Positions 58,129 to 64,000 of a stretch of 64,000 nucleotides of DNA are shown here, piece by piece. The notes beneath the pieces were generated by a model that made no database searches, was not told the DNA's origin, and worked only from the letters and a program-made list of their open reading frames with translations. Made by a program: the position numbers and the translations under genes. The first letter of the stretch is position 1. Every line of letters begins with the position of its first letter. The DNA is from Gymnopus androsaceus JB14. Its lineage: Eukaryota; Basidiomycota; Agaricomycetes; Agaricales; Omphalotaceae. Location: NCBI GenBank assembly GCA_009733575.1, contig ML769453.1, forward strand, positions 1 through 64,000, written 5' to 3'.

Positions 58129-60041
58129 TCATAGATAGTAATCATCGAATGACTTGTCCAAACCTGGAGAGCAAGGTCTCCAATCGTCAACGGTAAGTTC
58201 GTCCTGGGCTCCATACGCGTTACTCGTGCCATGTATGTATCCTTCTTCTTCATATTCATCATCAGTTTTCTCATCCTCGAGGACTTCGAGCCCTAATATA
58301 TCTAGATCAAACATCTGATCAGACTCGTCTCCACTACGCATGAATTGAGCCAAAGCTTCCAAGTTGATTCGCTTCGAAGTCCGATGTCGTGTGCCCATTG
58401 CAAGGTTTTGTTCACTGGCCCTGGCCCGATTTCGAGCTTCGTGTTTCTTTAATGCCGCAGAGCTAGCCTTCTCTAGAACATCGAGCAAGCCTTCGTCACG
58501 CCACCTCTGCTCCAGTCTTTCCATTTCCTCTGGAGAACGCTGAATAGTTTCCCATTCTCCCTCGGCGAGTAGTTCGTCATCAAGGATGACATCTGAGCTT
58601 CCTCGAGCAACTGATAGTTGCTGCAAACGCGAAGGTATTGTGCGGGTACTGGAGATGAAAGACGGAACAGAGAGCAAGTAACAAGACATCGTGAAGGCAT
58701 CAGTCCTGTTCGAAAGAGCGGTAGTCCCTAGTGAAGCCGTGGAGCTAGAAACTTTGCTCGCTCTCCTCGATAAAGAGCTATGCACAGGGTCGAGAAGGAA
58801 ATGTGCGCCATCTGCAATGGCGGAATGGACCACTTTTCTCTTCTTTCGAGAAGGCTGCGAGTCCTCGCTCTTGGCGTTGCTCGAAGACACATCCCAAGAC
58901 GAGCTACAATCCGATTCTGAATCACTGTCGACATTGTTCAGATGAGGCTCCACATTAAGCTTGCCTTCTTTCTCTACCCGCTTCTTCCAGAGACTAGATT
59001 TCCAATTGAGCGCATCTTTTAAGCTCCTGGCACAGAGTAGCCTTTTGGAAACCTTTGCTTGTTTACTGGACTTCTGATAAGAATCCAGCCATCTCACTTC
59101 CTCGGTCCACTTGGCTACTTCATCCTGCAGGGTTTTATAACGTTGCATAACGGTGGCTTTCGCCACCTGGCATCTATTGGCGAAAGAGGTGGAGATATCG
59201 GCCAAGTGACTTAAAGCACTGCGTTTTTCCGCTTCCAGAGACAAGATCAAGATAGCACATGCCAATGCAGCAGGCGAAAGTTGGGATAAGCTCGTTTCAG
59301 GTGAGAAGCGAGCCAAGGTATCGACGAAGAGTCGAGCCGTCTCTGTGGCGGATTGAACCGAAACAGATTTAAGCTCAGAATAAAGCGAGATGTTGAGCCC
59401 GGAAGACTCCACGGGTGATTGGAGAATGGAATGAAGATGGGATTGGAGAGTTGGAAAAAATTGGGCTGGGCCAGTGCGAGTGAGAGTCAGGTTTAGTGCT
59501 CTAAGAACGGATGACAAGGTGCGCTTTACACTAGTATCGCTCCGTTCCAAGAGGAACGCTATGTCCTTGAGAGAATCCGGACGACCGGATTCTCGCATGG
59601 CGATGGATAGGCAAGCTCCGGCGACCATTCTTGCTTTCGTGCCCCACTTGAATTGGGTTGTTCCCATAGCTTGGTCGAACAACGTACAGACGCGAGGAGA
59701 TAGACCGGGCGCAGATAAAGTCAATGTTAGCGATTTGATGAGTTCGTGCAATGCATACTACATTAGATTATCATTGAAAGAACATTCGAGTAATTCATTG
59801 GACTTACTGTATTATTCCTGGCTCTTGCTTCCTTACTTTGGCCCGCTAAATTCCAACTAGAACCGCCGCGCAAACGCTTCAGAGTGTTCGGAGCAGATGG
59901 GCTGAAATACTGACTGGCATCATCGGACTTGACAAGAACGCGTTGAGAAGGGTCAGTCAAGGACCCGCAGGATGTGCAGATATTGGAGGCAGCATCCTCG
60001 TTCCAGACTACAGAACCCTCACATTCTGAGCATCTGGACAT
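58129..60041 (-). CDS. TFIIB-family transcription factor (divergent)
   Basis: MSRCSECEGSVVWNEDAASN and ICTSCGSL form a TFIIB-type zinc ribbon (C-x2-C, C-x2-C). After one intron (about 59761-59811) two cyclin-like repeats follow: CTLFDQAMGTTQFKWGTKAR with MVAGACLSIAMRESGRPDSL, and later LSQLSPAALACAILILSLEA. Then come a basic helical part and a long acidic C-terminal region (DILGLEVLEDEKTDDEYEEE). About 600 residues, close to BRF1 in size and far longer than TFIIB. The BRF1 TBP-anchor region could not be recognised, so it may be a Brf-type Pol III factor or a lineage-specific paralogue. An in-frame ATG upstream (60083) is possible. Confidence 0.72.
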
Positions 60042-60262
60042 GGAAGTATGAAGGGAAGGCGCGCGTGGGTTGCGTGAGAACAAGCTAGTCGATCCGATTC
60101 CGGCTCACTTAACTGGGATCGTCACAGTCACTTGCATTGAGGCTGAACTAGCCTTTCTATGAAAAGATGAATACAATACATTTCCAGAAACGTTCTGGAA
60201 TCTTTTCTCGCATCGTATATAAACCCTAAACGATCGATAATTTTCTTCCCCGCTTTCTTACC

Positions 60263-63200
60263 ATGGCTCCTTCTACCCAAAAGTTTGAATCCGTTCCCAG
60301 TGCTGCTCTCAGACGTCGTCTTTCGTCGAAGGCTACTGATCAAAAGCCCAACATCGCGCCCGCTTTCACACATCTCACTGTACGTAGGTCTTTCGTGCGC
60401 TCTCTGCTTACCGTGTCGCCCTTATCGATCGTTCAATAGCCTATGTGGGCGGGAGTCGCAGGCAGCGTCGTTAACAACAACACACAATACGAAGTTGCCA
60501 TATCTATCCACGATTCGGTTCGCATCCCTATTCTTTGTTTTATTTCTTTCTATTTGACAATATGAGCAGGTCTACAACACCGATTTTGCATCGACCGTCT
60601 TTCCTTACTCTCCCAATACTGATGGTGACACCATGAGCAAAGAGATCGAGAAACATATCTTGGGAACATTCAGAAAGTTTTCCAACGAACATCTTTGCAA
60701 GTTCCTAGGTAAGAATAATCTCACTGATAAGAACGAGTCTCACTTGGGGGACAAGGTGCTGGCGTAACACTTTCTCTGCTGAGGGATGCTCCGAATCTAT
60801 GCACAAGACTTTGGTAACACTCTCTCCATCGCTCTCGGGAAGAGCAGCCAATTTATTCTTTTCACAGGCTCGAGCTCGATATTGTTCCAATTGTGTTCAA
60901 CATCAAGCCTTTCCATACCGAGTCGTTAACCAGACCGAATATCAAGCATCGTATCTCTTCCACTACTGGATCTTACGTTCCATCGGGTGCCGAGACACCT
61001 ACCGTCTATGTAGAAGCCAGCCATTTGGGCGAAAGTGCCCAGCAACTCGGCGTTGGCGCTTCCGGAAAGCTTCCCATTCCCCGCACTCTCGACGAACAAG
61101 CAGATAGTGCTGCTCGAAAGTGTGAGTTGAATCTTTCGCGTGGCTGCTTAGTCGCTCATTTTGTTTGCTCGGTTGCAGGTCTGATGTATTTTGGGCCAAA
61201 CAACAACCCCCGTCTCTCAATTGGACCTCGCAACCAGGTTACCGTTGATGCAGCGGGAAAAATACACCTTTTGGACGATTTGGAAGAATATAGAAAAAGC
61301 GTTGGGGCGGGGTAAACGCGCCTATAAATTTTTTTTGACCGGATGCTTATCTCTGATTTCAGAACTTGGAGGGCAATTAACAAACTCGCCGATGAGCTCC
61401 GCGAAAAGAACATTAAAATCGGATTCTTCTCATCTACTCCCCAAGGAGGTAAGTTGCCACAGCGTGTCGCTCTCAATTTCAATCTTGACCCGTTTTCGAT
61501 TCAGGTGGTGTCGCTTTGGTGAGCTTTTAATAGACGTCCCTATACACAGAATTAATTTCTGGCTTGCAGATGCGCCACGCTTTGATTCGATTCCTGAACC
61601 TGCTTGATGTTGATGCTGCGTGGTTAGTATCTTGCTTCTATAACTCAATTGGACGCTTTCTGCGGGGTTATCGTTTTTACCCCACGTCTTATTTACCCCA
61701 CATCGTATTTACCTCACATCTACCCTTATTTACCCCACATCGTATTTACCCCACACTTCCCCGCATTTTTTGCTTCTGGTTTTGGGAACTGGATGATTTC
61801 CTAGATGACAAATTTTTTACTGATCCCTTTCTCGATACAGGTACGTTCCGAACCCGTCTCCCAGCGTGTTCAGAACGACGAAAAACAACCACAACATCTT
61901 ACAAGGTGTAGCTCCTCCTGACCTCAGGCTTACTCAGGAAGCCAAGGACAACTTCGACGCGTGGATTCTGAAGAACGGTTTGCGATGGACTGCCGAGGGA
62001 GGTCCATTGGCTCCAGGGGGAGTAGACGTTGCTTTCATTGGTGGGTCTTCACTGTTTGATGCTGCCGTTACTGCTCTAACATTCGTCCTATCTATTGAAG
62101 ATGATCCTCAGATGCCGGGACTTATTCCATTGATTCGTCGAACGCGACCAGAGTTGCCTATAATCTATCGTTCCCACATCGAAATTCGTAGCGAGTGAGT
62201 GGCCGATCGGTATTAATCGGTATTAATTGAAGATGGTCCTGACATGTCCAAGTCTTGTTCATATTCCAGGTTCACCGCAGGAAGAAGTTTGGAAGTATTT
62301 GTGGAATAACATTCAGATCGCTGATCTGTTCATCAGTATGTATAGTTGGCACTCCTTGATGCATTACAACTGACAATTTTTTTCTCTCTCTAGGTCATCC
62401 TGTGAACAAATTCGTCCCGCAAGATGTACCAACTAAAAATGTTGCGCTTTTGGGTGCCGCTACTGATTGGTTGGTGTCATCCTGTCTGATTCGTCCTGTT
62501 CATTCCGATTAAAAAATTTTAGGCTTGACGGCTTGAACAAGGAACTGGACCCATGGGATTCAGCTTATTACATGGGCAAGTAGAGTCATCGAATGATGAT
62601 GTTCCAGCACTACTGACACCTCTATTTCAGGCGAGTTCCGCTCGCTATGCATCAAGGAAAAGATGCACGAGTTGAATTGGCCTGTCCGCGACTATTTCAT
62701 TCAAATCGCTCGGTTTGATCCTGCAAAGGGTATCCCTAATGTCATCGATTCCTACGCGCGGTTCAGGAAGCTATACCGCGCGACGGATGAGAACGATATC
62801 CCACAACTGCTTGTAAGGCTTTTTCTGTTTTCATAGAATGACCACTAATTTGTGTGATACTTTCTAGATTTGTGGTCATGGTGCGGTCGACGATCCGGAC
62901 GCTAGCATCATCTATGATCAAGTTCTTCAGTTGATTTACTCTGACCAGTACAAAGAATACGCCAACGATATTGTTGTGATGAGGCTGCCGCCCAGCGATC
63001 AATGTAAGCTGGATCTTTGCTTTAGATGGAAACAAAAACTGAGCAGGTTTTATAAAGTGCTTAATGCTTTGATGGCGAACGCCAAGATTGCTTTGCAGCT
63101 CTCTACCCGTGAGGGCTTTGAGGTCAAGGTGTCGGAAGCTATCCATGCGGGAAGGCCAATTATAGCAAGCTTAACTGGTGGTATTCCATTGCAAGTCGAG

Positions 63201-63559
63201 CATGGCAAGAGCGGATTTTTGACGACACCTGGAGATAACGCCGCCGTGGCGCAACACCTTTTGGATCTGTACACTGATGAGGGACTCTGGAGGACAATGA
63301 GCAAGTATGCCAAAGAACATGTTTCTGATGAAGTAGGCACAGTCGGTGAGTAGCTTCTCCCGACATTATGCTTGATACTAAAGATGTGCTAGGTAACGCC
63401 GCGGCTTGGTTGTATTTGGCTGTCATGTATGGGGCAAGGGGAACGAAGATCGAGCCCAATGGTGCTTGGTTGAACGATATGCTTCGTGCCGAGACGGGTG
63501 AGCCGTACGTGGAAGGCGAACCCAGACTCCCCAGAGGCCATCTCAATGTCCAAGGCTAA
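60263..63559 (+). CDS. Trehalose phosphorylase (retaining, mushroom type)
   Basis: Reversibly splits trehalose with phosphate into glucose and alpha-glucose-1-phosphate. MAPSTQKFESVPSAALRRRL starts at 60263. Exons include AFTHLTPMWAGVAGSVVNNN, TRLWLELDIVPIVFNIKPFH, VEASHLGESAQQLGVGASGK and RTWRAINKLADELREKNIKI. The GT4 fold follows with PDLRLTQEAKDNFDAWILKN, VWKYLWNNIQIADLFISHPV and NKFVPQDVPTKNVALLGAAT. The nucleotide/sugar-binding E-x7-E motif is REGFEVKVSEAIHAGRP, then GGIPLQVEHGKSGFLTTPGD. It ends RLPRGHLNVQG at 63559. About 740 residues with some 15 introns, one unusually long (61623-61838). The sequence agrees with the Grifola/Pleurotus type enzyme (from memory). Confidence 0.93.
61672..61765 (+). 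repeat. Degenerate short tandem repeat in an intron
   Basis: Within a ~215-base intron of the trehalose phosphorylase gene the unit TATTTACCCCACATCG recurs about five times with small changes (TTTTTACCCCACGTC, ATTTACCCCACATCG, ATTTACCTCACATC, ATTTACCCCACATCG, ATTTACCCCACAC). Intron expansion by this repeat explains its unusual length. Confidence 0.75.
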
Positions 63560-63775
63560 GTTCAAGTAGATCTACATACACCAGGATCTTTAGAATCATT
63601 TAGTCATCGTTACATTCAGTAGAGATACTTTTGTACTACTATTACAAAAAAGAAATACAACACAGCTCTGTCAAGATCTTGTATAACTTTGGTCCTTGAT
63701 CAACTGACGATCACGCAGACGTGACAACAATGCAAATCAGTTTCGCCTTGTTCCTCAACCACCACAACCTCCTCT
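63560..63775. other. Tail-to-tail spacer
   Basis: About 215 bases between the trehalose phosphorylase stop codon and the stop of the gene entering from the right. It should hold both 3' UTRs; nothing else was seen. Confidence 0.5.
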
Positions 63776-64000
63776 TCATGATGCGAATGGAAGTCGACGT
63801 ACAGCCGCCCTCGCTTCGGCCTGGGTACGGGCACTCAAATCCTGCAAAGCGCGCGCGCTCGCCAGATGAAACAAATTCACCAAGTCGTCCTGCAGTGAGC
63901 GCGTCTTCGCCAATGTCTTGGAAAATCTTTGCTCATCTTCATTGCAGAAACGTCTTACACTCTCTACTGCTTCCCCACCTGTTTTTCTACGTGATTCGTC
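63776..64000 (-). CDS. C-terminal end of an unidentified protein (partial)
   Basis: From the right edge an open minus-strand frame runs 74 codons to a stop at 63776: DESRRKTGGEAVESVRRFCN, RFSKTLAKTRSLQDDLVNLF, HLASARALQDLSARTQAEAR, ending VRRLPFAS. It is helical and Ala/Arg/Leu-rich, suggesting a coiled-coil tail. The rest lies outside the window and the family is not recognised. Confidence 0.5.
   Translation of the reverse strand, partial: DESRRKTGGEAVESVRRFCNEDEQRFSKTLAKTRSLQDDLVNLFHLASARALQDLSARTQAEARAAVRRLPFAS

Overview
The window reads as nuclear DNA of a mushroom-forming basidiomycete (Agaricomycetes). The reasons are: genes are split by many GT-AG introns of about 45-70 bases; the protein set includes a mushroom-type trehalose phosphorylase, a NACHT-ankyrin NLR-like protein, a MYND-finger protein and a multi-pass membrane protein of a kind I associate with Agaricomycetes; and there are no operons. 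No tRNA, rRNA or CRISPR was seen.

Layout. 1-2.3 kb: minus-strand NACHT-ankyrin gene running off the left edge, with a long near-perfect hairpin just upstream. 3.0-4.6 kb: MYND zinc-finger gene. 4.9-6.6 kb: orphan gene preceded by a broken copy of the ALG3 5' end. 7.4-12.2 kb: ALG3, RRP3 and RPT3 (N-glycan assembly, rRNA processing, proteasome). 12.9-16.6 kb: a disordered orphan with frame breaks and a multi-pass membrane protein. 17.5-34.6 kb: a tandem array of about 3.5-kb units. Each unit holds a single-pass membrane protein gene (+), a pyrroline-5-carboxylate reductase (P5CR) gene (-) and the start of ALG13 (+). Only the last unit has an intact P5CR and a complete ALG13. Two units carry the same hAT-like MITE, and one stretch around a run of Ns (26.7-29.5 kb) is inverted and looks like an assembly artefact.

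34.6-64 kb is dense single-copy housekeeping DNA: TRM9-type tRNA methyltransferase, NAC alpha, hamartin/TSC1, HSP90 with strong heat-shock elements, a small orphan, phosphoserine aminotransferase, TRAPP subunit TRS130, cap-binding CBP20, an RRM-like protein, SNRNP27, eIF1, FYV7, PPP4R2, a PAP2 lipid phosphatase, a TFIIB-like factor, trehalose phosphorylase and the 3' end of one more gene.

Most housekeeping genes lie in head-to-head pairs with 44-221 bases between start codons, and tail-to-tail neighbours are often only a few bases apart. Two ALG proteins of the same dolichol N-glycan pathway (ALG3, ALG13) occur in the window, both with partial duplicated copies. Several conserved genes contain single-base frame shifts that look more like sequencing error than decay, so pseudogene calls here should be read cautiously. 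All coordinates were derived by hand from the sequence; exon borders are inferred from GT/AG signals and frame.
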